This document shows, piece by piece, positions 1-11,760 of a stretch of 64,000 nucleotides of DNA; position 1 is the first letter of the stretch, and each line of letters opens with the position of its first letter. The notes below the pieces were generated by a model. That model searched no databases. It worked only from the letters and a program-made list of their open reading frames with translations, and was not told the DNA's origin. The position numbers were made by a program, and so were the translations under genes. This stretch comes from Drechmeria coniospora. Lineage: Eukaryota > Ascomycota > Sordariomycetes > Hypocreales > Ophiocordycipitaceae. The stretch is from NCBI RefSeq assembly GCF_001625195.1, contig NC_054389.1:4956520-5020519 (forward strand), given 5' to 3'.

Positions 1-132
1 TGAGATGGCATCCAGAAGGTTCGTCGACGACGTGTTCCGGATAATGTCGAGCAAATCCGGGGGCAGATGATCCAAGGCAGTCGTATCCTGTAGGAACGAC
101 CTCCTCTGCCGTGAGACGTCAATCATTGCCAT
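1..132 (-). CDS. Unrecognised protein, N-terminal 44 codons only
   Basis: Reading the minus strand from an ATG at 132 gives 44 open codons running off the window edge (MAMIDVSRQRR..., then LDHLPPDLLDIIRNTSSTN). An in-frame TGA lies about ten codons upstream, so this ATG is the first possible start of the frame. The leucine- and aspartate-rich stretch looks like ordinary coding sequence, but I do not recognise a family. The gene would be divergent from MRPL12, with about 320 bp between the two starts. It could be a chance ORF; the sequence left of the window would decide. Confidence 0.4.
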   Translation of the reverse strand, partial: MAMIDVSRQRRSFLQDTTALDHLPPDLLDIIRNTSSTNLLDAIS

Positions 133-249
133 GATTGCGCCGTCCAGTCGACTGAAATTTCAATTGCTGGTGCTTGTTGATTAAAACACGACTTTCTTCA
201 CTCAAGAAAAAAGACGTACTAGTTCGTACGGGCAGCATTTTTCCTACCA

Positions 250-265
250 GGGGGGGGGGGGGGGG
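250..265. repeat. Poly(G) tract, 16 bases
   Basis: An uninterrupted run of 16 G lies in the divergent promoter region between the unknown left gene and MRPL12 (133-449). Runs of this kind are length-unstable and prone to sequencing error. Nothing else recognisable was seen in this promoter region. Confidence 0.9.
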
Positions 266-449
266 CAGCAGGGGTGCGTCGGCTGTGGTACTACAAATTT
301 CCGGGCCAATTAGCGCGCCGCCTGGTCAGCCAGCAAGCACAGCGAAGCTCGAAAATCTTCGGGATGAACGCTCCTTGTACTCGACTCGCGAGATAGGTGT
401 TATAGGTGTTCCCGTCATCTCACGCCCACCCACAGCCACATCATCAGCC

Positions 450-1065
450 ATGGCCATGTCTTGCCGGTACGCGGCACGAAGCTGCGCTCGTCAACTGCGG
501 TCCGCCAAGCTGGCGAGAGCGCCTTCACAGATGGCTCGAGTTGCGGCGACGCCGAGGCGATTCAACTCGACTGAAGCCGATGGCGCGACGAATCCCAAGA
601 TTGCTCAGATTGTGGACCAGATCAGCAAACTGACATTGCTGGAAACGGCAGAGCTCGTCTCTAGCCTCAAGGTTGGTGGCTCCTTGGACGTCGTTGGGTG
701 GGTGCGGCAGGCTTGGGCTCGATGCTGACATAGTTGTGCAGAGCACACTCAACATTCCCGACATGCCCATGGGCGGCTTCGCCGTCGCCCCCGCGGCCGC
801 CCCCGCGGTCGTGGAAGAGGTGGAAGAAGCCGCGCCAGCTGCTGCCGAGAAGACCCTATTCACCCTGAAGCTCGAGGCTTTCGACGCCGGGGCCAAGGCT
901 AAGATCATCAAGGAGGTCAAGGGCCTACTTGGCCTGAGTCTCGTGGACAGCAAAAAGTTTGTCGAGAGCGCGCCCAAGATGATGAAGGAGAACGTTGTCA
1001 AGGAGGAGGCCGAGAAGATCATTGCGACGATGAAAGAGCTAGGTGCTACCGTTGTCATGGAATAA
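450..1065 (+). CDS. MRPL12: Mitochondrial large ribosomal subunit protein bL12m
   Basis: Predicted exons 450-671 and 742-1065 (intron 672-741, GT-AG, phase 0) give 181 residues. The arginine-rich, acid-poor N terminus (about residues 1-44, ending near RRFNST) is a typical mitochondrial presequence. It is followed by the L7/L12 N-terminal dimerisation region (QIVDQISKLTLLETAELV), an Ala/Glu/Pro hinge, and the C-terminal L7/L12 domain (KTLFTLKLEAFDAGAKAKII through GLGLVDSKK-like helices). L12 forms the flexible stalk that recruits translation factors to the mitoribosome. The start at 450 was chosen because it opens the presequence directly; the frame is open further upstream but has no sensible start. 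The gene converges on CTK3. Confidence 0.93.
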
Positions 1066-1489
1066 GGCTCGAACAAGGAGCTGGCTCTATCTCGGACGCT
1101 CTGACGAACGGGCTGGGTGACGATCGCGGCCGGCGTGAATGTACAAAACCACATGTGTACTAGTATCTAGTATCCGACGACAATGGGTCGCCTCTGAATG
1201 AGCAGATCATCCACTCGACGGGGCTGTCCGTGCTCTCGCGCCGTTCCCGAGCAGGGCGTGCACCCCCACGCATCTGGCATCACGCTTGCTTCATCGCATC
1301 TTGACATTCCGGTGGGCAATACTCCCCCATCACCCCAGCCGCCGAGCAAAACTGGTACATGGGTATCTCTTGTTGCAACTAAACACTACGTCTCGCCGCC
1401 GAAATAGTATGTTCATGCGGCGCACAGACGCCGGATTCTGCCCGCGCCAGCAGATGCCGCTGATGGATGCTGAAATCAAATCAAAATCA
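1066..1489. other. Convergent 3' intergenic region
   Basis: The 424 bp between the stop codons of MRPL12 (+) and CTK3 (-) would hold both 3' UTRs. I see no convincing ORF, RNA gene or repeat here. Confidence 0.6.
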
Positions 1490-2401
1490 TCAATGTCGAT
1501 CCCCGTTGGTCGTTTGCTTGTGGGGGCATTGCTGCATCGCCATTTCTTTTTCGAAATCTTCCTCTTCTTCCGCCACGAGACGCTCGTCGTCCTCGCCAAA
1601 GTCGCTCGTCTCCTCCCAAAGCTTGTTCATCTCCGCGTCATCGCCCTTGGGGACTGCCCAGATGTTTTCCCTCTCTCGTTTGTGGCGCTCCCGGTCCTCC
1701 TCGATGCGTTGCTCAACCTGTCGCTTGTCCAGCCGGTGGGCACCAGGTTTTTTCGCCGCCGTCCGTGACGGAGGTCTATCCAACATGCCAACATCATTCG
1801 CGGGAGATGTCGTGACGAGGTCGTCGTCGTTGGTTTCCCGCTCTTTCAACACATCTTCGATCTGGCTAACGGCCTGGGATTCCAGATGGCCCTTTGCCCG
1901 GAGGCCTTGGAGGACCTGCGGTGAGGTTAGCCGACAGGATACTCGGGGGTGCGTAAGGAGGGACGCCGATGCTCGGCCTCGTGGCAGACGACGACTCACT
2001 TTGCGAACGACCTTGACGTTGGCCGCACCGGAGCCATCATCGGGAGCAACAGCGTCAACGACTCGGATGATGTCGCGTTGCATCATGCGGATGTAGTCTG
2101 TGTGGCCATCCTTGGCAAGGTCAAGAAAGTGCTCGATGAAATACATGATGTTCGCCCGAGTGTTCATATTGTTCTTCAATCAAGTCAGACACTGGCCAAG
2201 GGCCTTTCCACGGACATGATAGGATGCACGAAGCAGGTATCGTACTCGTTCCACTTGCTCGAGGATGCAAGAGTGCAGGTCCTCGTCCATGTCTCTGTAC
2301 TTTAGCGCATACTGCGCTGCTTTCTGTGCAGAATTCACCGAGGCGTTGAGATGTTGCAGTTGCGAGCTGAAGCGCATGCGGACCTCGAACGGGTCCGCCA
2401 T
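1490..2401 (-). CDS. CTK3: CTD kinase subunit gamma (CTDK-I, Ctk3)
   Basis: Predicted exons 2401-2246, 2173-2000 and 1915-1490 (GT-AG introns of 72 and 84 nt) give about 251 residues. The N-terminal half (MADPFEVRMRF, YALKYRDMDEDLHSCILEQ, NIMYFIEHFLDLA, YIRMMQRDIIRVVDAVAP) matches the CID-like domain of Ctk3. The C-terminal half is a charged region (RENIWAVPKGDDAEMNKLWE) seen in fungal orthologues. Ctk3 with the kinase Ctk1 and the cyclin Ctk2 phosphorylates Ser2 of the RNA polymerase II C-terminal repeat. The start at 2401 opens the conserved MADPFEVR; an in-frame extension upstream lacks conservation. It is divergently arranged with the P5C reductase gene. Confidence 0.9.
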
Positions 2402-2955
2402 GGCTCCTACTTCGCGCCTTTGGCGCAAAGGGATGCGTAGGTGTGCACGTCGCGACAGCCTTGTCTTGCAATGCCGATGGCTCGTCGTGCCTTGGTCTTG
2501 CGATTGCGGAAGCCTGAGGGACTCCTGCCCAACAATGGTTCTTTGTGAAGATAGTGAGTTGGTTGCTGCCAAACAGGTGGTGAGTGGTGTTGAGTGTGAC
2601 GTCTTGAAAAGATTAACTAGAGAAGGTACGGTAAAGCCCCGAAATCCCCGCTAACACACCAGAGGTCGACATCCACTTCACCCATCAAGACCTCCCCGCT
2701 TCATCAGCAATCCATCTGACGACACCTCTCCTCCTGGGTTGTAATCATTGCAAGTCTGAAACTTGAGTATAACGAGCTCATCTTCCGTCATCATCATACC
2801 CCGACAATTGCTCATCTCGGTCCAAATTTTATACCAGCAGCGGCCATTCCAATTGGCGAGTGCCTGCCACCTGCGTCGACACAGTCCTGCTCCGTGGAAA
2901 GTGTCGCGATCCTGCCAGCAATACATCTAGCTACATTTTCGTCCAAGAAGTCAAG
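2402..2955. promoter_or_regulatory. Divergent promoter region CTK3 / P5C reductase
   Basis: The 554 bp between two divergent starts must hold both promoters and 5' UTRs. No clear core element or small ORF with support was seen. Confidence 0.5.
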
Positions 2956-4000
2956 ATGCTCTCCCAGCAAGGCCCCCTGTCTTCGGACCTCACCATGGCC
3001 GTTCTTGGCTGCGGTACGTGCTGTTCGTCCAAGCTCTCTCCACACAATCACTCATGGATGCATCCAAGGTACCATGGGCATCGCCATCCTCAACGGCGTC
3101 CTCACGTCCCTGTCGGAGATAAATGGCCCCAAGCCTCTGCAGACCCCCTCCTCCGGCACATCAACGCCCTCGGAGGAACTTCCTCCAGCCTTGCCGTCTC
3201 GGTTCATCGCTTGTGTGCGTAGCGCCGAGAGCGCCAAGAGAGTCAAGGCAGCGCTGTGGGAGCACTCATCTATCGTCAAGGTGGTCCAAAACGAGAACCT
3301 GTCTGCCGTCGAGCAGTCCCAGGTCGTCCTCCTGGCCTGCAAGCCCTACATGATCAACGACGTCCTCGGCCAAGCCGGCATGGCGAAGGCACTGCACGGC
3401 AAGCTGCTCATCAGCGTCTGCGCCGGCATCACGACCGACCACATGGAGATGGCTCTCCACGGCAAAATCCCCACCGAGGACCCGGGCAAGGACGGCCGCT
3501 GCAGGGTTGTCCGCGCCATGTGCAACACGGCTGCTCTCATCCGCGAGTCCATGACCGTCGTCGGCATCAACAACCCCCCGCTGCCTTCGCAAACCAAGTC
3601 GTTGGTTACGTGGATCTTCAAGCGCATCGGCGATGTCGTCTACCTCCCCGCACACACCATGGACGCTTCCACGGCCCTGTGCGGATCCGGCCCTGCCATG
3701 TTTGCCCTCATGCTCGAGGCTGCCATCGACGGCGCCGTAGCAATGGGTCTTCCCCGTGCCGAAGCGCAGAGGATGGCCGTCCAGGCCATGAGGGGAACGA
3801 CGGGTCTAGTTCAGTCTGGCGAACACCCGGCTATCCTGAGGGAAAAGGTCTCCACACCCGGCGGCTGCACCATTGGCGGGCTGCTGGTGCTCGAGGAAGG
3901 GAAGGTTCGCGGCACCATTGCCAGAGCGATGCGCGAGGCCACCTGTGTTGCCAGCCAGCTTGGTGAGGGCGTCAAGAACGTCAATGGCACTAGACATTGA
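2956..4000 (+). CDS. PRO3: Pyrroline-5-carboxylate reductase
   Basis: Exons 2956-3013 and 3069-4000 (55-nt intron, phase 1) give 329 residues. The intron splits the Rossmann dinucleotide-binding motif, which reads AVLGCGTMGIAIL once spliced. Downstream are the family's catalytic-domain hallmarks: KPYMINDVL, VRAMCNTAALIRESMTV, the ALCGSGPAMFALMLEA substrate-binding segment, and near the C terminus STPGGCTIGGLLVLEEG. The enzyme reduces pyrroline-5-carboxylate to proline with NAD(P)H, the last step of proline synthesis, in the cytosol. The length fits fungal orthologues. The ATG at 2956 gives a short leader (MLSQQGPLSSDLT) before the Rossmann strand; an internal ATG 13 codons later is an alternative start. 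Confidence 0.95.
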
Positions 4001-4291
4001 GATTTGGGGGAGCGTATGAGTCTACGTAGTCATCGATACTCGCGAGGCCAAAATAATGGTGAAAGCTTCAAGGTATGAAGCGTGATGGGCATCAGCAGTG
4101 AACCCATTAGCGCTGCGCGAGCCACACGGATGTTGGCGTATAGTAGTGGTGATTTTGCCCGGTGCCAATTCGTCGCACCCTCGGCCCTGAAGTCTGCTAG
4201 AATATCGAGCGAGTATTCCCCGAGCCCGACCACGACGCCCAACGCCTACATACAGTCCAGGTTCGTCATCATGGTTGTGTGCTCGGTTCCT

Positions 4292-5874
4292 TCATGCGTC
4301 CCCCCGCCTCGCCCTCTTGCCGGTGCCGTCGCCGTCAGCTTCCTCCAGCTTCCGCTTCCCGTTCGATCCGGCTTGCGACTGGCCCGCATGCCCCATAGCC
4401 CGGGCAAAGGCGGCCAGAATTCGAGCATATTCCAGCTCGACGCCGGTCAGCGTCTCGCGCAGCTTCTCGATGCGCTCGGAGGGCTCGATTTGAGAGAGAG
4501 CATCCTTGTTGTGTCGATACAGCCGCTGCTTGACTATCAACTTCCAAAGTCGAGCCTGGTGCTGGTCGGCTTTCGTCGGCTGCGGAAGGACTTCGTCCAG
4601 GTCCAAGTTCGGCTGCACGGATCGAGGCAACTGAGACATGAGATACATCTCGAGGACTCTGGCGAACTGTCGTGGCGCAATCTTGACCTTTTTCCGCACA
4701 TCCTCGAGGGTCTCTTCGCCAACGATTAGGCTCGGCACCGTGCCAAATTTCGGTATCGACACCGACTGGTCCAAGCGCAACGCGCGGAATTCGGGAACGG
4801 CCCGGAGGAATGCAAGATCGCAAATATCTCGGAGATCGTCAAAGGACTCGCTCGGGTTCTCCACAGTAAACTCAAACGTCTGATGGTGTCTCTGGTAGTG
4901 GTCGAAAATGGTCTTGTACAGGCGATGTCCGTTGCCCCTACCCTGGAAGGGGGGCAAGATGACGAACTGGGAAAGTCTCGTTCTGCAAGGAAGCTCCGCC
5001 ATGTCCAAGTCCCCTTTGGGCAACTCCCAATCCCCTCGAGGAGACTTGGAGGGTGAAGTGGGCTGGAGGTAGAAAAACCGGTACACGGTCGAATAGCCAA
5101 CGAACACGTACGACTTCTTCTCGGCGTCCTCAGCGGATTGCTGCGTCTTGTAGAGAAAGAAGGCGGTCCATCGATCGGCGTCGGGGATGCTGACATCCGA
5201 CGAGGATGACTCTTGATCCTGTCCAATGTAACTTCCTCCTTCGATGAAAAGCGGGACAAGTATCTGAACACGGTTGTTGAGCTGCTTGACGGCGCCATCT
5301 TGAAGGCTGCCTCTCCAAATCTCGTATCTGTCATTCCCGTCGTTGATCGTTGCCTCAAGCTCACCAGGCGGGTGCCAGTCGTCGCCGAGCTGGATCGAGC
5401 TGTCCTCGAAGTCGGACGCCTTCACAAAGGCAACTAAGCGGCGTTAGCAATCGGGGCGAAGCCGGGAGACTTATGCCAGAGCGAACCTTTGGGCAGATGA
5501 TGGCCCTCGTCCAGCACAGCCACCACATCGACAGGCTCTTCAACTCCGGGTGACGGCTTCAGTTTCTTGCTGTAGGTGTGACGCAAGTGCGGTCGCATGT
5601 CGCTGGCGCGGAAGCGCAAGGCGATCTTGAGGTCCTTGTAGCCAAAGATCTTCTCGTCATCGCCGAAGATGGAGTAGGTGAATCTGGGATGAAAGGTCGC
5701 CACGGTTGTGACTCCAGACGATGTGGGCGAGACGAGGCTGATGGAGAGTGCTTCGTTTGAATCCTCAAACCCTGCGCGATCAACCAGTCAGTCACGCAGC
5801 TACACCTCAGTAGCTTGATCGGGGGGCCGTGGAGGGGCGGTTTTACACTCTTGGAGATCCGTCACGGAAGACAT
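4292..5874 (-). CDS. HAT1: Histone acetyltransferase type B catalytic subunit
   Basis: Exons 5874-5847 (28 nt), 5771-5487 and 5433-4292 with introns of 75 and 53 nt give about 484 residues. Exon 1 joins in phase 1 to give a start reading MSSVTDLQEW then FEDSNEALSISLV, the usual Hat1 N terminus. The N-terminal Hat1 domain (TFHPRFTYSIFGDDE, GYKDLKIALRF) is followed by the GNAT fold with acetyl-CoA-binding loop QGRGNG in the segment SQFVILPPFQGRGNGHRLY. The C terminus ends in a basic KRKLEEADGDGTGKRARRG tail, a likely nuclear localisation signal. Hat1, with an Rbap46/48-type partner, acetylates newly made histone H4 on K5 and K12. The tiny first exon is easy for gene finders to miss. Confidence 0.93.
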
Positions 5875-7008
5875 GGCCAGATGCTCTCCCAGGAGAGTCG
5901 TTCTGCTTCAAACCGCAGATGCCTCTGAGCTTTGGTTCAGAAAATGCACGAAGTGCTGTGATGGTGATGGCAGTTTGGGGGGGGTCAGAACGGTATTCTG
6001 CGGTGGTTGTAGAGAGGATACGTTCACAACGCGAGAGGAAAGTTGCCGCGTTCTTCTTACGCGACTCACTTTAAGGAGCAGAGGAGCCAGCCAACTAGTT
6101 GCTACGTAGGTACCCAAGTACAGTACTGTACCATAGTACTGTAAGTAAGTACTAAGTATAGTTCCTGGTATGGCTGATAAGTAATAAGTACTTACTGTAC
6201 CTGTAAACCACACATGTAAGTAAGTGCAGCGCATGTAGGTCCTTGTACCTAGTTGTAGACATGCAACTACAGTACATGTCCCCCTAAATGTACAGTACTT
6301 AAGTAGTACCTACTTAGAATACATCAAATTCCTATTCCTAAAGGTACTTGTAATTACAAGCAGGCCTTGCACATATTGGCACCTAGTACTTATTAATAAG
6401 GGCTACTCCGTACAGTAGTTACAGTAAGGTCAATTACTGCACGAAGTACTTGCGGATTGCAATGGACATGTACTGTACTTAAGTACAAGCACGATCACTT
6501 CGTACCTGGAGTGTGTAGCCATGAGGTACTTACTTGTACAAGTCATCCTGTATGTACAAGTAGGTACGGAGTATTAAGGCACAAGTACTCCGTACTCCGT
6601 GCAAGCACTCTCACATGTAAGTACTGTACTTACAGTACAGTAGTTGTACTTGTATACCATGTTCGACCCCACAATCCACGCGCCCCAACCCAACTGGCGT
6701 CATCCCCTGGAAGCACGGAGTACTCCGTACCTACCCAGTATTAATACAGTACCTAGTAAGTACTCCGTACAGTAAGTACAACAACCAAGTTCAGTAGTGT
6801 ACTGTATACTCCGCATACTCGGCTGCGTTCACCCTACACATCGGCCGCAACTCAGACCTACCCTTCTACTACTACACGAACAATTCTACTCCACGGCTGG
6901 CCCCAACCTGTTTGTTCCAACTTCTCCTCCATCTCCCTCAAGGTACCGGCATCCTTCGTACACGACCGCGGCGAGCGCTCGGATGGCTTCCATAGCTGGA
7001 AGCTCACC
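5875..7008. other. Divergent intergenic region rich in TAC-type short repeats
   Basis: The region lies between HAT1 (-) and the LMBR1-type gene (+). From about 6100 to 6800 it is a dense patchwork of TACTGTAC, AGTACTT and TACGGAGTA/TACTCCGTA words, with exact 9-mers at 6565, 6586, 6721 and 6761. No gene is supported. Promoters of both flanking genes must lie at its edges. Confidence 0.75.
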
Positions 7009-9156
7009 ATGGCGCACATCATGAGAGCTGCCACACCGGTCGGCTCAACCATCTTCGCCATCTTTGCCCTTCTCGCCATCTCCCTCGTCGTCCTCCTAAT
7101 CTTGCGCCATTACCTCCCACTGCGAACAACGCCTGCGTTCTATCTCGTTCCCATATTCTTTGCTCTCTGGCTCCCCTCGATCGTCATCATCCTTGTCCCC
7201 ATCGATCTTGCGTCGAGCGCCGCCACCGATGACGAGGCCACGAGAGGCGTGTGGCTGCCAGAGCGAGTGGTCTTGGTGTCATGGAGGATCACGTACTGGC
7301 TGATATTCGCCCTGACATGGTGCGCCCCCTTTCTATCTGTTCTTCCGTGCCGCTAACCCATCGATCCCAGGTTTCTCCTCCCCATCCTCGGCGAATACTC
7401 GGATGCCGGCTATCACGACCCCAACAAGAAGCTCACGTACTCTCTCCGACAGAATGCACAATTCTACACTATATGTGCCGCGGCCGGCGTCGTCGGCATC
7501 GCCTACATCGCCATCGTGTACCAACTCACATTTGAATCCCTCAAGGCCCTCATCATGGCCCTCGCCTACTGCTGGGGCCTGTTTCTCGCCGTTTACCTGA
7601 TGGGACACGGCTTGGTGTCGATCCCCAGGCAGTTGATTCGCGGCGCGAGCATCAGCGGGAGATTACGGAGGCTGCAGACCATGGCACCCAAGGTCCATGA
7701 GCAGGTGGGGGATTCTCTCATTACCCTGGAAGAGATTGAGGCCCAAGTCCACGAGCTTGGTCGCCGGAAGACTGGCAGCGCCGTGGGCTTCCAGGACTGG
7801 ATTGAGGAGCTGCAAGATATGGCCGGCATATCCGCCAACCAGCATCCATCCTCCGCTGTCAGGATTGACTCGCGCGATTCCACTGTACCGACCGTCATCA
7901 CCGAAATGTATCTGGCCGATCTGACGAGACGGCTCGTTCGCGCACGCCACGCCCGGTCTCGATACGCGGACGAATGGAACCGTCTCACCCGAGATGCCGC
8001 CAGGGCGCAGGCGATATTGGACTCGGCTGCTTCCAAAACTCTTGACTTTGGCAATACCTCGCCGCATTCTGGAGGCTGGGGCAGGGTCAATATCCTAACA
8101 CCCTACACACGGTTCCTCTGCTACTACTACATCTTGCCATACGGACAGCTGCTGTTGGGCATGCTTCTTGCCGTCGCCTCTGTCTGCATCATATGGTCCG
8201 AGTTCGTCAAGTTCACATTTCCGAAGCTGTCCATTGTTCGGCTCAGCGTCGTCCACCATTGGGTTGGTGACAAGGCCCAAGTCGGGTTCGCCGGCCAGAT
8301 GATATCGGCTTGCTGGATCTGCTACATGTGCGCGGCCGCGCTCACTTCCATGACAGAGGTCAAGGTCTGGCGAGGCCGCGCGCTGGTCAAGCGTAACACT
8401 GCCTATGAGTCAGCCTTTTGGTACGCGATGCAGGTGGCGAAGCTTTGCATTCCGTTGTCGTACAACTTCTTGACGTTCCTCACGGCCGAAATCTACACAA
8501 AAACCACCTTCTACCACTTTCTGGGCCGGCTAATCGATTTCACTTCTCTCGGTCGATGGTTCAACGACATCTTCCCGATTGTCCTCTTGGTTCCCATCGT
8601 GGCCACATTGTTCGGAATTTACGGCAGGGTTAAGCGTCTCTTGGTGGGAGTTGACCTCATGGATGACGACTATTACAGCCCATTGAGCGGCGGCGCAGGA
8701 TCCTGGCGCGAGGGACGGGATCTCATAGAGCACGATTTAGGCGGCACCTCTCTCCTTCGGCGACGCGACGAGGCCATGGCCAGACTGGCGGCGAGCGGAA
8801 ACGCAGTTGGCCGATCCGCTCCTGGGCTATCGGTCCCCTCGACGCAAAGCTCGGTCGCTTCTCCCACCCGCTCCACCGTCCCTGTACCAGCCAACGGCCG
8901 TCGACAGGTGCCGTTCGCGGATGAACCCCCCGAGGACGACAATATGTTCCAAATCATTGGCCACCGGATGAAGAACACTCTCGACTCCATAGAGGCGCCC
9001 AAGTGGCTGCAAGACTTTGGGAGCGGTCTGAAAAGTCCAAAATGGATGGGTGGGAACGACGAGCCCGGCTCGCAGCACCCTTCCGACATTAGGAGGTGGT
9101 TTGGCGGAAGAGGAGGGGGTGGTGAGAGTGGGAGTGAGGGACAAGTTCGCATCTGA
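7009..9156 (+). CDS. LMBR1-domain multipass membrane protein
   Basis: Exons 7009-7319 and 7371-9156 (51-nt intron, phase 2, rebuilding a Trp codon) give about 698 residues. Hydrophobic helices are visible at the N terminus (IFAIFALLAISLVVLLIL, FYLVPIFFALWLPSIVIILV), around the splice junction, and in the middle (LLLGMLLAVASVCIIW, MISACWICYMCAAAL, FPIVLLVPIVATLFGIYG). A charged, coiled-coil-like cytosolic segment (about residues 200-335) separates two groups, as in LMBR1/LMBD2-type proteins. The C-terminal 150 residues are polar and low-complexity. Animal relatives include lipocalin receptors and regulators of receptor trafficking; the fungal role is not known to me. The family call rests on topology and the N-terminal block. 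Confidence 0.85.
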
Positions 9157-9640
9157 GGAGAAATACCAGGTCACGGCGGGCCTTGGTGTTCATGTACTAC
9201 TTTTCTCGCACCTTGGGGATCGGAAAGGATGCGTGACCTGCATTAGAACGGCGTATCGTGGCCGGCGGGGGCTTCTCCCGACAAAATTCTGGCTCTGTTT
9301 CATGGAATCATCGACTACTGTAAGATTGGCTAGGTAGGTCACAACTGTCGATCAATGGCATGTGGGCACAGTGAATATGGGATGAATGTCGCTGTCTAGG
9401 TTTGCAAGTAATATAGACAATGTCGTAAGCGGATTCGTAAGTCGTAGCTAGTCGTCGCCATTTTGCGCATAACAGACTCCAAGTCTCTCGACCCTCTGTT
9501 GCGATTTTTGTCCTTCCTTTTCTGCGGCGGTGATGCATTCATCCTTGCACCAATCCGGATGCGAAACATTGGTCGCATCGTCATGATGCTTCCGAAAATA
9601 ACAAAAATGGATAGGCGAGGAAACGGTGGAGAAAGATGGG
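9157..9640. other. Convergent 3' intergenic region
   Basis: The 484 bp between the LMBR1-type gene (+) and the CorA-like gene (-) end is presumably two 3' UTRs. I see no supported ORF, RNA or repeat. Confidence 0.6.
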
Positions 9641-11760
9641 CTATGGGTGCGCCGGTGAGGAGAGCGAGTTCCAGGTATTAGCCTTGCTCATGGTCCTCTT
9701 GCGTAGGTGGAACATGATGTCCTTTTCCATTTTTTCAATGTCTTTCTCCAGGTCCTCGTCGTCGACGGCGTACTGAGCCTCGCGGCGACGGTCAAAACAC
9801 CACCACGAGCAGACGATGATGGCGGTTAGAGGGATGGTGACGACGAAGTATATCCACAGCTGAGGGGCGACGGCCCGGGTTGCTTCTGTAGGTGCATGCG
9901 CCTCTGGTCAGTTTTGACCTGACGCCCATGCGGAGGATGGCCTCCGGAGATCTTCCCCTTGTTTCTAGGGGAAAGGGGTACACGGAAGTGGGGTTTGGCC
10001 GTACCGGCTTGAAAGTTGAAAAAGGTCATGCTAAAGACCGAGGCGAGGTAGGTTCCCGGCAGAAACAAGGCACCCATGAGAGATATGGTCTTCATGGCGG
10101 CGCTGTCCCGCTTGCTCGCATGCGCGATCCGGCGCTGCTCTCCGGCAATCTCGAGGTTCAGCCTCGCCTCGCGCTGAGACATGATATTGTACAGCTAAGG
10201 CTCGGTTAGCCGACAGAGATTCATACACGTCCCGTTGAGTGTGGAGTGGTGGCGTACGGCCTCGCGCTGGACCTTGAGGCGCTCGAGCGTCGTATGGATG
10301 TAATTCTCCAGTCCCTTGAGCTTGACTTTGTAAAAGTCGAGGCGAGCCTGCAGGCTCCTGTGCAGCTTGTCCATCTCCTTCCAGTGCGCTTCCTCCTGCG
10401 GCGTCAGGTTTGCATCCGGGCCATCGATGGTCCTCCATTTGACGTGAAACTTGTCCATGGCCCTCTCCATCTCCTCGGTCAGGGCCCAGTATGCCTGGGG
10501 TCGCTTCCACATGACGTGGCCGTGGCACTCGACGAGGTCCCTGCTCAGGCCGTCGATCTCGAGAAGGCCGTCCTGAAAGTACTGCTCGTGGGCCGAGACC
10601 TCGTCGCGGAGGCTGACGGCGTTCTCGAGGCGACGCAGCCAATCGCGGGCGTCGCGCTGCTTCTGGTCGTTGGTGGGGGAGAGGTCATATGAGAGGACAA
10701 TTGTTGGCAGGAGCATCGGATGGCCGACCTGGGGCGCGCAGGCACGGACATGCTCGAGCATCTTGACGACGTCGGAGCTGGCGGTGCCCTTGACGAAGCC
10801 GGTGGTGATGCTCGTGGTGAAGGAGTGGGAGAGTATCATCTCCCAGCCACGCGTCTTGCCCTTTTTCCGCACGTCCGACTTGCGGTGGATGATTTCTACG
10901 GCGGAAATGGTCGGGTCAGTTCGCCTTATCGTCACCCGACTCCGCAGGACGGCCCATTGAAGGGTCAGGGACCGGGCCAGGGTCTCGGGAAGAGCTGCTC
11001 ACGCAGATGAGGGTCGTCGTCATCCTGGTCGTAGGCGGACCAGAAGAAGGGCCCGACGACCGAGGACGTCTCGATGGCTCGGAAGGGCAGCTTGAGCACC
11101 CGCGTCATACTCTCGTACGAGTCCTTGGGCAACGAAATGACCTTTGGCATGAACGTGTCCTTGTCCTTGGCGTTCTTCTGCACCCTTGGCGGGAGCGTCA
11201 ACGGAGGATCAAGGGAGGGGAGTGATATGGAGGTGGTAGGTGCCGGTCGTCGGCAGCTCAGCTTACACAAGTCGTATGCCGCTCAGCAGCCTCGTACCGT
11301 CCCGCATCTTGTCCGGCGGCGCAAAGGCCCCCTGGATATCGGTGCCGTATTCAGTCAGTCGCTCGGCGGGCCGGTAGGGACGAGCATCTGCGAACGGGCG
11401 TCTGCAACTCACCCTCCGATGCAAAAAGTTGTCAAACTCATCCTGCGTCAGCGGATGCTCCTCGCACGAGTTGTAGAACGGGTCCTGCGGGAGGTTAGCG
11501 GACAACATGGGGCGGATTGGATGAATATCGAGACCATGGCGGCCGAGGACGTACCGAGTAGTTGAATATCTCCAAGTACGTGGTCGCTTCGCTCACGACT
11601 CGACACTCATCGATGTAGAACCGAAACATGTAATCGTCCATCTCGTTTCGCCCCGTCTCCGGCCTGCGCAGCAATTAGTTATTGAACTGTGCCCGAAAAA
11701 TGAATGCAATCGCCATGGTACCTGGGTGCCTATGTCGGGATCCAAGAGCTGGTCGGTCCA
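9641..11760 (-). CDS. CorA-like membrane protein, 5' end unresolved
   Basis: Eight exons can be joined in phase: 11760-11722, 11656-11555, 11484-11413, 11331-11269, 11177-11003, 10895-10258, 10194-10005 and 9885-9641, giving 507 residues plus stop. The first begins WTDQLLDPDIGTQ after an acceptor, so at least one 5' exon is missing and I could not place the start. The order is: an N-terminal soluble domain (MDDYMFRFYIDECR; PLTQDEFDNFLHR), a long helical region (residues about 200-420), then two membrane segments near the C terminus (MGALFLPGTYLASVFSM and LWIYFVVTIPLTAIIVCSW), as in CorA/ZntB pores. The Gly-Met-Asn signature after the first helix is absent (SMTFFNF instead), which is usual for this fungal branch, so ion transport is not assured. 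Confidence 0.78.

Noticed and set aside
3256..3966. 236-codon frame inside the P5C reductase gene
   Set aside because: Out-of-frame shadow of the reductase coding exon.
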